64,000 bases of DNA. Origin: Catellatospora vulcania. GTDB lineage: Bacteria > Actinomycetota > Actinomycetes > Mycobacteriales > Micromonosporaceae. The notes beneath the pieces were generated by a model. The model was not told where the DNA came from. It ran no database searches and saw nothing but the letters and a program-made list of their open reading frames with translations. Both the position numbers and the translations under genes were made by a program. Below, in pieces: positions 51,882-59,446 of this stretch; position 1 is the stretch's first letter, and every line of letters starts with the position of its first letter. The stretch spans positions 248,001-312,000 of the forward strand of contig NZ_WARX01000001.1 of the NCBI RefSeq assembly GCF_009720385.1, given 5' to 3'.

Positions 51882-52121
51882 ACGTGCTCCAGTTCGGGGT
51901 GTGTGGGACGAGGGTGAAGCGTGAAGCGACCGCCTGACCCTAGTGAAGTGCCAACCTGGGCACGAAGTGCTCAGAGAGCAGTTAAAGGAACCGTTGCCGA
52001 ATCGTTATCGCATTTGCGAGAATGGCTTCCTCGCGGTGGCGCTGCGCGCATGAACAGGTGAACCAGCGTCACCGAGCGGACGACGACCGTCCCCATCCGG
52101 CCATGCCGTAGCGTCGAGATC

Positions 52122-52718
52122 GTGACCAGGATTGTGGCCGGCCGGTACGGCGGGCGCCGACTGCATGCCCCGACCGGCCGCGACACCCGACCCACCTCCG
52201 ATCGCGTACGCGAGGCGCTGTTCTCGGCCCTGGAGGCGATGACGGACCTGTCCGGCGCGCGGATGCTGGACCTGTTCGCCGGCTCCGGCGCGGTGGGCCT
52301 GGAGGCCCTGTCCCGCGGTGCGGCGCACGTGCTGCTGGTGGAGTCCGACGCCAAGGCCGTCCGGGTGATCCGGGAGAACATCGCCACGCTGGGCGCGGGA
52401 GCCGTGGCCCGGGTGGCGGCCGGCAAGGCGGCGACGGTGCTGGCGGGCGGCCCGGCCGACGGGGCCTACGACGTCGTCTTCGTCGATCCGCCGTACGCGC
52501 TGAGCGAGGAGGACCTCACCGCCGTGCTGTCCGGGCTGGCCGAGCACGGCTGGCTCGCTGACGACGCGGTGCTGGTCGTGGAGCGCTCCAGCCGCTCGCC
52601 GGAACCCGGCTGGGTGCAGGGTGTCACTGGCGAGCGCAGCCGCCGCTACGGGGAGACCGCCCTTTGGTACGGTCGCGCCGTTGCGCAGAGTGGCGGAGCG
52701 GTCTTACCGGAAGGGTGA
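52122..52718 (+). CDS. rsmD: 16S rRNA (guanine966-N2)-methyltransferase
   Basis: GTG 52122 gives 198 residues. TRIVAGRYGGRRLHAP, RPTSDRVREALFSAL, MLDLFAGSGAVGLEALSRGA (SAM binding) and VVFVDPPYALS (DPPY catalytic motif) identify RsmD. It methylates G966 of 16S rRNA. coaD follows at 7 bp, the standard actinobacterial pairing. Confidence 0.96.
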   Translation: MTRIVAGRYGGRRLHAPTGRDTRPTSDRVREALFSALEAMTDLSGARMLDLFAGSGAVGLEALSRGAAHVLLVESDAKAVRVIRENIATLGAGAVARVAAGKAATVLAGGPADGAYDVVFVDPPYALSEEDLTAVLSGLAEHGWLADDAVLVVERSSRSPEPGWVQGVTGERSRRYGETALWYGRAVAQSGGAVLPEG

Positions 52719-52725
52719 GCAGCTA

Positions 52726-53214
52726 GTGAGGCGTGCGGTCTGTCCCGGGTCTTTCGACCCGGTCACCCGGGGACATCTGGACATCATCGATCGGTCGTCG
52801 CGGCTGTTCGACGAAGTGATCATCGCGGTGCTGGTGAACCAGACGAAGCAGGGCCTGTTCTCCATCGCGGAGCGCATCGAGATCCTGCGCGAGGTCACCA
52901 AGAACCTGCCCAACGTGCGGGTCGAGTCCTTCCAGGGGCTGCTGGTCGACTACTGCCGGGACAACGACGCCCAGGTCGTGGTCAAGGGCATCCGCGCGGT
53001 CAGCGACTTCGACTACGAGCTGCAGATGGCGCAGATGAACATCGGCCTGTCCGGGGTGGAGACCCTGTTCATGCCGACCAACCCGCTGTACTCGTTCGTG
53101 GCGTCCAGCCTCGTCAAGGAGATCGCCAAGTGGGGCGGCGAGGTCTCCTCCTTCGTTCCCGAACTGGTGGAACGACGGCTGCTGGAGAAGTTCCGGGACG
53201 TCGGAACCGGCTGA
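52726..53214 (+). CDS. coaD: Pantetheine-phosphate adenylyltransferase
   Basis: GTG 52726 gives 162 residues. VCPGSFDPVTRGHLDIIDR holds the (T/H)xGH nucleotidyltransferase motif; VVVKGIRAVSDFDYELQMA and YSFVASSLVKEIA are CoaD signatures. It transfers AMP to phosphopantetheine in CoA synthesis, complementing panB of this window. Confidence 0.97.
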   Translation: MRRAVCPGSFDPVTRGHLDIIDRSSRLFDEVIIAVLVNQTKQGLFSIAERIEILREVTKNLPNVRVESFQGLLVDYCRDNDAQVVVKGIRAVSDFDYELQMAQMNIGLSGVETLFMPTNPLYSFVASSLVKEIAKWGGEVSSFVPELVERRLLEKFRDVGTG

Positions 53215-53325
53215 ACCGCAGGTCCGTCGCGGCGACGCGCCGCAGGGGTCCCCGGTCTGCCGTGCGGGTGGACGGGGGACGCATCATGGTGTGGACAAAC
53301 AACGCTGGACAAGGAGTGACCGTCG

Positions 53326-53820
53326 GTGGACCCACTCGACCGTATTGACGACATCATCGCGCTGGTGGAAGCCGCGCGATCGGTGCCGATGTCGCGTAAC
53401 TGCATGGTCGACCGCGGTGAGCTGATCGGCGCGCTGGACCAGCTCCGGGCAGAGTTGCCCGGCGAGCTGCGGCGATCCGCCGCCCTGCTGGAGGAGCGCG
53501 ACAAGATCCTCGACTCCGGGCGGCGCGAGGCCGACCGGATCATCCACGAGGGTGAGCAGGAACACGCCCGGCTCGTATCGGTGAACGAGATCACCGTCTC
53601 GGCCGAGCACGAGGGCTCGCGCATCGTCGGCGACGCCCGCGCCGAGGCGCAGCGCCTGCGCGACGAGGTCGACGAGTACGTCGACACCGCGCTGGGCAAC
53701 TTCGAGCAGTTCCTGACGCGTGCGCTGGCCTCCATCGAGCGCGGTCGGGACAAGATGCACGCCCTGCGTGAGATCGGCTCGTTCGTCCCCGGTGACGACG
53801 ACCGCCCGCTGCCCTTCTGA
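53326..53820 (+). CDS. sepIVA: DivIVA-like septation protein, SepIVA type
   Basis: GTG 53326 gives 164 residues. DPLDRIDDIIALVEAARSVPMS is followed by an unbroken coiled coil (about 28-140) rich in Glu, Arg and Ala. The size, fold and location between coaD and DUF177 fit M. tuberculosis Rv2927c, shown to be the essential septation factor SepIVA. Predicted function: cytoplasmic scaffold of division or polar growth. Confidence 0.85.
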   Translation: MDPLDRIDDIIALVEAARSVPMSRNCMVDRGELIGALDQLRAELPGELRRSAALLEERDKILDSGRREADRIIHEGEQEHARLVSVNEITVSAEHEGSRIVGDARAEAQRLRDEVDEYVDTALGNFEQFLTRALASIERGRDKMHALREIGSFVPGDDDRPLPF

Positions 53821-53828
53821 CGAGGGAG

Positions 53829-53849
53829 CCCGCCGACCGCTCCGGCGGG
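53829..53849 (+). terminator. Short hairpin after sepIVA
   Basis: CCCGCCG (53829-53835) pairs with CGGCGGG (53843-53849), loop seven bases, 9 bp after the stop. No U tract. A TAATCT box at 53894-53899 downstream may start the next transcript. Confidence 0.5.
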
Positions 53850-53950
53850 TCCCGCATGCCGTGGCCGGTTCGACGGGGACCTGCCGCTTCAGGTAATCTT
53901 CTACGTCGGCCTGCGATAACGGCCTCCATCTACCTGCTCAGTGAAAGCTC

Positions 53951-54544
53951 ATGCCTGCACACTCGACGAAACACCACCTCGACCCGCGCGCTCCGCTCGT
54001 CCTCGACACTCGGGACCTGCCGCGAGGCGCGGGGTCGATGCGTACCATCCAGCGGGTGGTGCCGGCGCCGGCGGAGCTCGGCCTGGCGATGATCGGTGTG
54101 CCCGAGGGCGCGGACCTGACGCTGGATCTGCGGCTGGAGTCGGTGTCGGAGGGCGTGCTCGTCTCCGGGACCGTCTCCGGCGAGGTGACGGGCGAATGCG
54201 CCCGCTGCCTGGCCGACATCGGCGAGCCGCTGACCGTGAACATCCAGGAGCTCTTCGCTTACGCGGACAGCGCCACGGACGAGACCACGGACGAGCACGA
54301 GGTGGGTCGGCTCCAGGACGACATGATCGACCTTGAGCCGACGCTGCGGGACGCGGTGGTGCTGGAGCTGCCGGTCAACCCGCTGTGCCGAGAGGACTGC
54401 CCAGGGTTGTGCCCCGATTGCGGGGTGCGCTGGGACGACCTGCCCGAGGGTCACACCCACGAGCAGATCGACCCGCGCTGGGCGAAGTTGAGCAAGCTGA
54501 CCGGCTCTTCAGGGCCGGACGAGCCGGCCGAGCCGGCGCCCTAG
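53951..54544 (+). CDS. DUF177 (YceD) protein
   Basis: 197 residues, ATG 53951. LVLDTRDLPRGAGSM, TGECARCLADIGEPL and NPLCREDCPGLCPDCGVRW (six Cys-rich, likely zinc) define YceD/DUF177. The family pairs with rpmF and is implicated in 23S rRNA maturation in plants and bacteria. Here rpmF follows at 115 bp. The acidic C-terminus (PDEPAEPAP) is disordered. Confidence 0.93.
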   Translation: MPAHSTKHHLDPRAPLVLDTRDLPRGAGSMRTIQRVVPAPAELGLAMIGVPEGADLTLDLRLESVSEGVLVSGTVSGEVTGECARCLADIGEPLTVNIQELFAYADSATDETTDEHEVGRLQDDMIDLEPTLRDAVVLELPVNPLCREDCPGLCPDCGVRWDDLPEGHTHEQIDPRWAKLSKLTGSSGPDEPAEPAP

Positions 54545-54659
54545 ATCGGCTGTCGCCCGCCGCGTTTCGCCGCGACGGGTGCCGAGACCCGGGTACGACG
54601 GCTGCGGCCGTACCGAGATAATGGTCGGCGACCGCCGACTACTACTGAGGAGTAAGACA

Positions 54660-54833
54660 GTGGCAGTCCCGAAGCGCAAGATGTCGCGCAGCAACACCCG
54701 TCACCGCCGGGCGCAGTGGAAGGCGACCGCGGTCGCGACCGTGGCCTGCCCGCAGTGCAAGTCGGCCAAGCTGCCGCACGCCGCGTGCAGCGTGTGCGGC
54801 ACCTACAACGGCCGCCAGGTTCTCGAGGTCTGA
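54660..54833 (+). CDS. rpmF: 50S ribosomal protein L32
   Basis: GTG 54660 after GAGGAG gives 57 residues. VAVPKRKMSRSNTRHRRAQW and CPQCKSAKLPHAACSVCG: four Cys form the zinc ribbon of C+ L32. It pairs functionally with the DUF177 protein upstream. A perfect stem-loop follows. Confidence 0.97.
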   Translation: MAVPKRKMSRSNTRHRRAQWKATAVATVACPQCKSAKLPHAACSVCGTYNGRQVLEV

Positions 54834-54875
54834 GCATCAGGCGATTCCCGGTGGCCCCGGGAACTCTGAATCGTC

Positions 54876-54909
54876 ACGTCGCCGGCTGGTTGTCGCCAGC
54901 CGGCGACGT
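54876..54909 (+). terminator. Perfect stem-loop between rpmF and rnc
   Basis: ACGTCGCCGGCTGG (54876-54889), loop TTGTCG, exact complement (54896-54909). A terminator or partial attenuator for rpmF; rnc follows 43 bp later. RNase III cleavage of this 14-bp stem, as in rnc autoregulation elsewhere, is possible. Confidence 0.75.
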
Positions 54910-54951
54910 CGCCGTACCTGTGCTGCCCCTCAGCCGCCGGGAGGGGAGTGA

Positions 54952-55728
54952 ATGATGGCCTCGAAGCCGTCCCAGGACGCGCGTGCCGCCGAGCGGTCCG
55001 CGGAGGCCGCCGCGGCCGATCTCGCCGCCGCGTTCGGTGTGACGCTCGAACCCGAGCTGCTGGAGCGGGCGCTGACCCACCGCTCGTACGCGTACGAGCA
55101 CGGCGGGCTGCCCACCAACGAGCGCCTGGAGTTCCTCGGCGACTCGGTGCTGGGCGTGGTCATCACCGCCTCGCTCTACGGGGCGCATCCCGACCTGCCC
55201 GAGGGCCGGCTGGCGAAGCTGCGGGCCAGCGTGGTCAACTCGCGCGCCCTGGCCGGGGTGGCCCGTTCGCTGGGCGCCGCGGGCATCGGCCCGCACCTGC
55301 TGCTGGGCAAGGGCGAGGAGACCACCGGCGGGCGCGACAAGGAGTCGATCCTCGCCGACACGCTGGAAGCGCTGCTGGGCGCGATCTACCTCGAGCACGG
55401 CATGGAGAAGGCCGCCGAGGTGGTCCGTGCGCTGTTCGACCCGCTGATGGCGGAGTCCGCGCGCCGTGGCGCGTCCCTGGACTGGAAGACCAGCCTGCAG
55501 GAGCTGACCTCCGCGCACGGCTGGGGCGTGCCCGAGTACGCCATCGAGGAGCAGGGCCCCGACCACGCCAAGATGTTCACCGCCTGGGCGGTCGTCGGCG
55601 GCGAGCGTTTCGGCGGCGTCACCGGCCGGACCAAGAAGGACGCCGAGCAGCGCGCCGCCGAGGATGCCTGGCAGGTGCTGTCGCACCGGGCCGTGGACAC
55701 CTCCCACCCGGAGGCCCGCGAGGCGTGA
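54952..55728 (+). CDS. rnc: Ribonuclease III
   Basis: ATG 54952 or 54955 (258 or 257 residues) after [27 protein letters not shown] is the signature with metal Glu and Asp, [20 protein letters not shown] the second catalytic segment; the C-terminal dsRBD (about 170-245) ends [18 protein letters not shown]. It cleaves dsRNA, including rRNA precursors. Confidence 0.97.
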   Translation: MMASKPSQDARAAERSAEAAAADLAAAFGVTLEPELLERALTHRSYAYEHGGLPTNERLEFLGDSVLGVVITASLYGAHPDLPEGRLAKLRASVVNSRALAGVARSLGAAGIGPHLLLGKGEETTGGRDKESILADTLEALLGAIYLEHGMEKAAEVVRALFDPLMAESARRGASLDWKTSLQELTSAHGWGVPEYAIEEQGPDHAKMFTAWAVVGGERFGGVTGRTKKDAEQRAAEDAWQVLSHRAVDTSHPEAREA

Positions 55729-55836
55729 GCCGCCCGGCACCGACTCCGGCGTCAGAGGTGTTGGTCATGATGTGGGGCGCGCCCGGCACCGGCCGGCGCG
55801 CACCTGATCACGGGACGTGGGAAGAGGGCGGGAGCC

Positions 55837-56694
55837 ATGCCGGAGTTGCCTGAGGTCGAGACGGTCCGCAGTGGGCTGGCCCGCTGGGTGGTCGGCCGCA
55901 CCATCGCCACCGTGGAGGTGCGGCACCCGCGTGCCGTGCGCCGCCACCCGGCCGGGGCGCAGGACTTCGCCGACGTGCTGGCCGGGCGCACGATCACCGA
56001 GGCCAAGCGGCGGGGCAAGTATCTGTGGCTGCCGCTGGACAGCGGGGACGCGGTCGTCGGCCACCTCGGCATGTCCGGTCAGCTGCTGGTGCAGCCCGCC
56101 GACGCGGTCGAGGAGAAGCACCTGCACATCCGGTTCGACTTCGCCGACGGCGGCCCGCAGCTGCGCTTCGTCGACCAGCGCACCTTCGGCGGTCTGGCCG
56201 TCTCGCCGGGCGGTGCGACCTTGCCCGCGGAGATCGCGCACATCGCGCTGGACCCGATGGATCCCACCTTCGTCGAGGCGGACTTCCTGGCCGCGCTGCG
56301 GCGCAGGCGCACCGCGGTCAAGCGGGCGCTGCTCGACCAGACGCTCATCTCGGGGGTCGGCAACATCTACGCCGACGAGGCGCTCTGGCGGGCCAAGCTG
56401 CACGGCGAGCGGCCCAGTGACGAGCTGACCAGACCCGCCGCGTCGCGGCTGCTCGGGCACGTGCGCGACGTGCTCGGCGAGGCGATCGAGGTCGGCGGGA
56501 CGACGTTCGACGCGCTGTACGTCAACGTCAACGGCGAGTCGGGCTACTTCGACCGCTCGCTCAACGCGTACGGCCGCGAGGGTGAGCCGTGCAGCCGGTG
56601 CGGGTCGCCGATCCGGCGCGAGCAGTTCATGAACCGCTCGTCGTACTCCTGCCCCCGCTGCCAGCCCCGGCCGCGCACGGTGGGCCGGGCCTGA
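55837..56694 (+). CDS. mutM: Formamidopyrimidine-DNA glycosylase
   Basis: 285 residues, ATG 55837. [13 protein letters not shown] (Pro2 nucleophile, Glu3), [27 protein letters not shown] (helix-two-turn-helix) and zinc finger [25 protein letters not shown] (in part) are complete. It excises 8-oxoguanine and cleaves the AP site. The gene order rnc-mutM is standard. Confidence 0.97.
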   Translation: MPELPEVETVRSGLARWVVGRTIATVEVRHPRAVRRHPAGAQDFADVLAGRTITEAKRRGKYLWLPLDSGDAVVGHLGMSGQLLVQPADAVEEKHLHIRFDFADGGPQLRFVDQRTFGGLAVSPGGATLPAEIAHIALDPMDPTFVEADFLAALRRRRTAVKRALLDQTLISGVGNIYADEALWRAKLHGERPSDELTRPAASRLLGHVRDVLGEAIEVGGTTFDALYVNVNGESGYFDRSLNAYGREGEPCSRCGSPIRREQFMNRSSYSCPRCQPRPRTVGRA

Positions 56695-56715
56695 CCCGGA
56701 CAGCGGGTAGGGCGC

Positions 56716-57303
56716 TCAGCCCGGCGGCCGGTCGGGGGAGTCGGGCACGGTCAGGTCGGCGTGGGCGTGCACGGCGTCGAGCAGCCCTACCGGCAGCGAC
56801 ATCCGGTGTGCCTGGGTGACCAGCTGGTCGACCACGCTGCGCGGCGCGCCGGCGAGCTGGTCCAGCGCGGCCGCGTCGAAGCCCTTGTCCCGGCACAGCC
56901 GCAGCCGGTCGGTGAGGATCGGGGCGATCCGGGTGCGCAGCTCGTCCTCGGGCGCGTCCCAGCGGACCCGCCCGGCCTCGTCCGTCAGCTCGGCGGGGAA
57001 CCGGGCGGCGTCGGGCGAGTCACGTTCGACCGAGGCCAGCGGCAGGTAGCAGACCGCCCGGCGGCGGGCGCGGTGCAGGTCCTCGACGGTGGATGCGGCG
57101 GTGGTGAATCCGTCCAGCACGAACACGTCCGCCGCGGACGCCTCCGGCGGCTCGGCCAGTGCCCACTGCCAGCGCAGGAGCTCAGGCACCGCGGCCGGCG
57201 GCGGGGCGTCGTACCAGTGCGACGGCCGGGCGGGCGTGGCACAGGCGACGCAGCCCAGCACGACCAGCGCGCTGACCGGCACGCGTACCCCCGCGACGCG
57301 CAC
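56716..57303 (-). CDS. GH114-like (endo-alpha-1,4-polygalactosaminidase-type) lipoprotein
   Basis: GTG 57303 gives 195 residues. A lipobox VVLGC (Cys18) follows a hydrophobic signal. The barrel-like core WQWALAEPPE..., DVFVLDGFTTAAS, AVCYLPLASVERDSPDAARFP and the end GLLDAVHAHADL matches the GH114 TIM-barrel pattern (D-x-D/F at the start, CYxxxGxxE at strand 3). It is shorter than typical domains (about 230-260), so truncation is possible. It lies 2 bp after the spherulin-4-like gene, translationally linked. Confidence 0.7.
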   Translation of the reverse strand: MRVAGVRVPVSALVVLGCVACATPARPSHWYDAPPPAAVPELLRWQWALAEPPEASAADVFVLDGFTTAASTVEDLHRARRRAVCYLPLASVERDSPDAARFPAELTDEAGRVRWDAPEDELRTRIAPILTDRLRLCRDKGFDAAALDQLAGAPRSVVDQLVTQAHRMSLPVGLLDAVHAHADLTVPDSPDRPPG

Positions 57304-57305
57304 GG

Positions 57306-57932
57306 CTAGACCGGCACCGGCACGACCGCGGACGCGCCGTGGATCGAGGCCTCGTGGGTGGCCAGGCCGAACCGGGCGCCGCGGCCGCGCATCAGCTCGT
57401 GGCAGGCGGCGATCTGGTCCAGCGGCACCGAGTGCACCAGGTGCGCGTCACCGGGGCGTACGCCGGACTCGGTGCCGTGCCGGTAGCGGTCCCACGGGCC
57501 TTCGTAGGTGCACAGCACCGCCCCCAGGCCCCGGTAGATCGAGTCGGTGGGGCGGCCGGGGTTCACCAGGAGCGTGTCGAAGCCGATGCGGCGTGCGGCG
57601 CGCACCGCGACGGCGACCGGGCCGATCGAGTACGGGCTGGTCGGCGCCTGGTCGAAGAAGACGCCCCGGACCGGGTAGCCGGCCCAGCGGCCGAGCTCGG
57701 CCCGCACCTGCTCGGCGGGGCGCGCGCCGAACGCGAGGTCGACGTAGCCGAGCAGGCCGGCCCCGGCGCGGGCCAGCCGTGTGGTCGCCGCGGTCCAGGT
57801 CGGGTCGAGCCCGCTGCCGGGTCCGGCGTCGATGTTGAGCAGGACGGTGGCGCCGACGCCGACGGCCTCGATCGTCGCCCACAGCTCCGGGTTCAGTTGC
57901 GGGTGTGCGGGAAGTGGCAGCAGGGGGGTCAC
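57306..57932 (-). CDS. Spherulin-4-like (GH135-related) protein
   Basis: GTG 57932 is the only start after the upstream in-frame stop; 208 residues. Motifs: LNIDAGPGSGLDPTWT, LGYVDLAFGARP (62-72), VRGVFFDQAPTSPYS (88-102) and CTYEGPWDRY (141-150) match the spherulin-4/Sph3 barrel. Sph3 has an adjacent Asp-Glu at FFDE; here it is Asp94-Gln95, so activity may be altered or absent. Glu144 remains. No signal peptide is visible, so export is not supported by this sequence. It is the first gene of the pair with the GH114-like lipoprotein. Confidence 0.75.
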   Translation of the reverse strand: MTPLLPLPAHPQLNPELWATIEAVGVGATVLLNIDAGPGSGLDPTWTAATTRLARAGAGLLGYVDLAFGARPAEQVRAELGRWAGYPVRGVFFDQAPTSPYSIGPVAVAVRAARRIGFDTLLVNPGRPTDSIYRGLGAVLCTYEGPWDRYRHGTESGVRPGDAHLVHSVPLDQIAACHELMRGRGARFGLATHEASIHGASAVVPVPV

Positions 57933-58010
57933 GCTCGTACAACGACCGATCTCGGGGTGCCGCGACTGCCCGGAGGTGACTGTCGGCTAGCCGACCGACC
58001 CGTGCCGGAA

Positions 58011-58706
58011 CTACTCGCGGCCGAACTCCTGGGTCCAGTACGCCGTGCGGCCCTGGTAGGCCAGTCCGACGCCGCTCGCCCGCGCGGCGCAGTTCATGAT
58101 GTTGCTGCGGTGACCGGTGCTGCCCATCCAGGCGTCGACGACGGCGTTCGCGGTCGAGTAGCCGTAGGCGATGTTCTCGCCGGCCGCGTGCCGGCGCGGG
58201 TAGCCGGCGTCCTCCAACCGGTCGACGAAGCTGCTGCCGTTGCGCCCGGTGTGGCTGAAGTAGTCGTTGCGGGCCATATCGGCGCTGTGCCGCCGGGCCG
58301 CGGCGCCCATGCGCGGGTCGCTGCGCAGACGGCGGCAGCCGGCCCGCTCACGCTCGCGGTTGATCAGGGTGGCGACCTGGCCCTCCAGCACCGTGATCCG
58401 GTCACTTTCGGGGCTGGTGCGCCCTGTGGTGGCGGCGGTCCGCGGCGCCGCGGGTCGGGACGCCGTTGGGGTGATCCGCGATGACGCAGTGTCACCGGAA
58501 AGGGAGACCGGGCTGTCACCCGTACCGGTGACATAGGCGGCGCCGGCAGCGGGCGGATCGCCGGGCGCGGCGGAGGTGGCGGCCGGACGGTTCAGGGCTA
58601 GCACGCCCCCGAGCAGGACGGCGACCAGCGCACCCGAGCCGGCGAGCGCGGGCAGCCACTGCAGGGACGCACGATGCCGGCCGGGATAACGGCCACGAAG
58701 TGCCAC
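58011..58706 (-). CDS. CAP (SCP/PR-1) domain secreted or membrane-anchored protein
   Basis: 231 residues. A basic N-terminus and one transmembrane/signal-anchor helix (about 22-38) are followed by a Pro/Thr/Ala linker (40-100) and a CAP domain: LINRERERAGCRRLRSDPRM, AARRHSADMARNDYFSHTG, AGENIAYGYSTANAVVDAWMGSTGHRSNIMN with the His-Glu-His cavity. A Cys pair is likely. CAP proteins bind lipids or polysaccharide; bacterial roles are varied. It is separate from, but on the same strand as, the GH114/spherulin-4 pair. Confidence 0.9.
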   Translation of the reverse strand: MALRGRYPGRHRASLQWLPALAGSGALVAVLLGGVLALNRPAATSAAPGDPPAAGAAYVTGTGDSPVSLSGDTASSRITPTASRPAAPRTAATTGRTSPESDRITVLEGQVATLINRERERAGCRRLRSDPRMGAAARRHSADMARNDYFSHTGRNGSSFVDRLEDAGYPRRHAAGENIAYGYSTANAVVDAWMGSTGHRSNIMNCAARASGVGLAYQGRTAYWTQEFGRE

Positions 58707-58943
58707 GGTCTGACGCTAGCAAGTCGCGGCGGTTTGTCGGCTCCCGACACCTTCCGTGACATGTGGCGCAGAGCAACTTGACGTCACGGGTCTATCGGCG
58801 GAGTATGGATACGTCGCCAGTCGCGCCCGACCGCGCTCGCCAGCCATATCCGGAGAAACATTCCGGGTGGCACGGGCCGGGAGCCGCGAATAACTGGGCG
58901 CGCGTTTGGCCGGCGAACCGGCAGCGCTTCACAAGGAGACGAT

Positions 58944-59138
58944 ATGGCGAAGGCCCTCTATGGCCACGTCACCGCTGCGCCTGATCGGCGTATGCTCGAC
59001 GAGGTCACCCGGTTGCGTGCCACGGTGCGGGCACTGGAGTTCGAGGTAACCCGGTTGCGTGCGGAGAATGATCGGCTGGCGGCTGCGGCTGCCGAGGCCG
59101 ATGAGTTCTTCCGGATCGCCGAACCGGCTCTCACCTGA
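58944..59138 (+). CDS. Conserved small coiled-coil protein upstream of smc
   Basis: 64 residues, ATG 58944 after AAGGAG. MAKALYGHV is followed by one coiled coil (about 15-55, LDEVTRLRATVRALEFEV). Streptomyces has a closely similar MAKALLGYV... protein near smc (recollection). Unknown function; association with SMC or the nucleoid is a guess from position. Confidence 0.85.
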   Translation: MAKALYGHVTAAPDRRMLDEVTRLRATVRALEFEVTRLRAENDRLAAAAAEADEFFRIAEPALT

Positions 59139-59208
59139 ACGATTCCCGCGTCAGCGGGACCGTGGTCGACCCCTTGATTGCGGGTCGCCACAGTGCACCA
59201 GTCCTTAT

Positions 59209-59241
59209 GCGCGCCTCCACTCCTGTGGTGGCGCGCTTTTT
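59209..59241 (+). terminator. Rho-independent terminator of the small coiled-coil gene
   Basis: GCGCGCCTCCAC (59209-59220), loop TCCT, GTGGTGGCGCGC (59225-59236) with one mismatch, followed by TTTTT. It separates the small gene from smc. Confidence 0.85.
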
Positions 59242-59446
59242 CATGCCCCACCGTTCCCGCCCGTCTCGTGAGCCTTTTTCGCGCCCGGGACGGTTTAACC
59301 GTCGGGCAGGGTAGGGCATACGACTGCGGCGGCAACGGCGGCGCGTCCGGAGGCCGATCTCCTCGCCGGGTACCCTGCAGCTTTGACCAGATAGCATGTG
59401 CCACCCGCCGACCGGCGGGATCGCTGATGATCATTTTCGGAGCGCC
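59242..59446. other. Leader region of smc
   Basis: This 205-bp gap holds the smc promoter region; no open frame with coding bias or strong palindrome is visible. Approximately 59355-59400 is slightly AT-richer. I cannot pick out a clear -35/-10 pair. Confidence 0.3.

Noticed and set aside
57448-57942. Second frame in the spherulin-4 region
   Set aside because: Low-complexity shadow frame; the 57306-57932 frame has the family motifs.
58870-58943. Riboswitch or structured RNA before the small coiled-coil gene
   Set aside because: Only a short GC stretch and a Shine-Dalgarno; no conserved aptamer pattern recognised.
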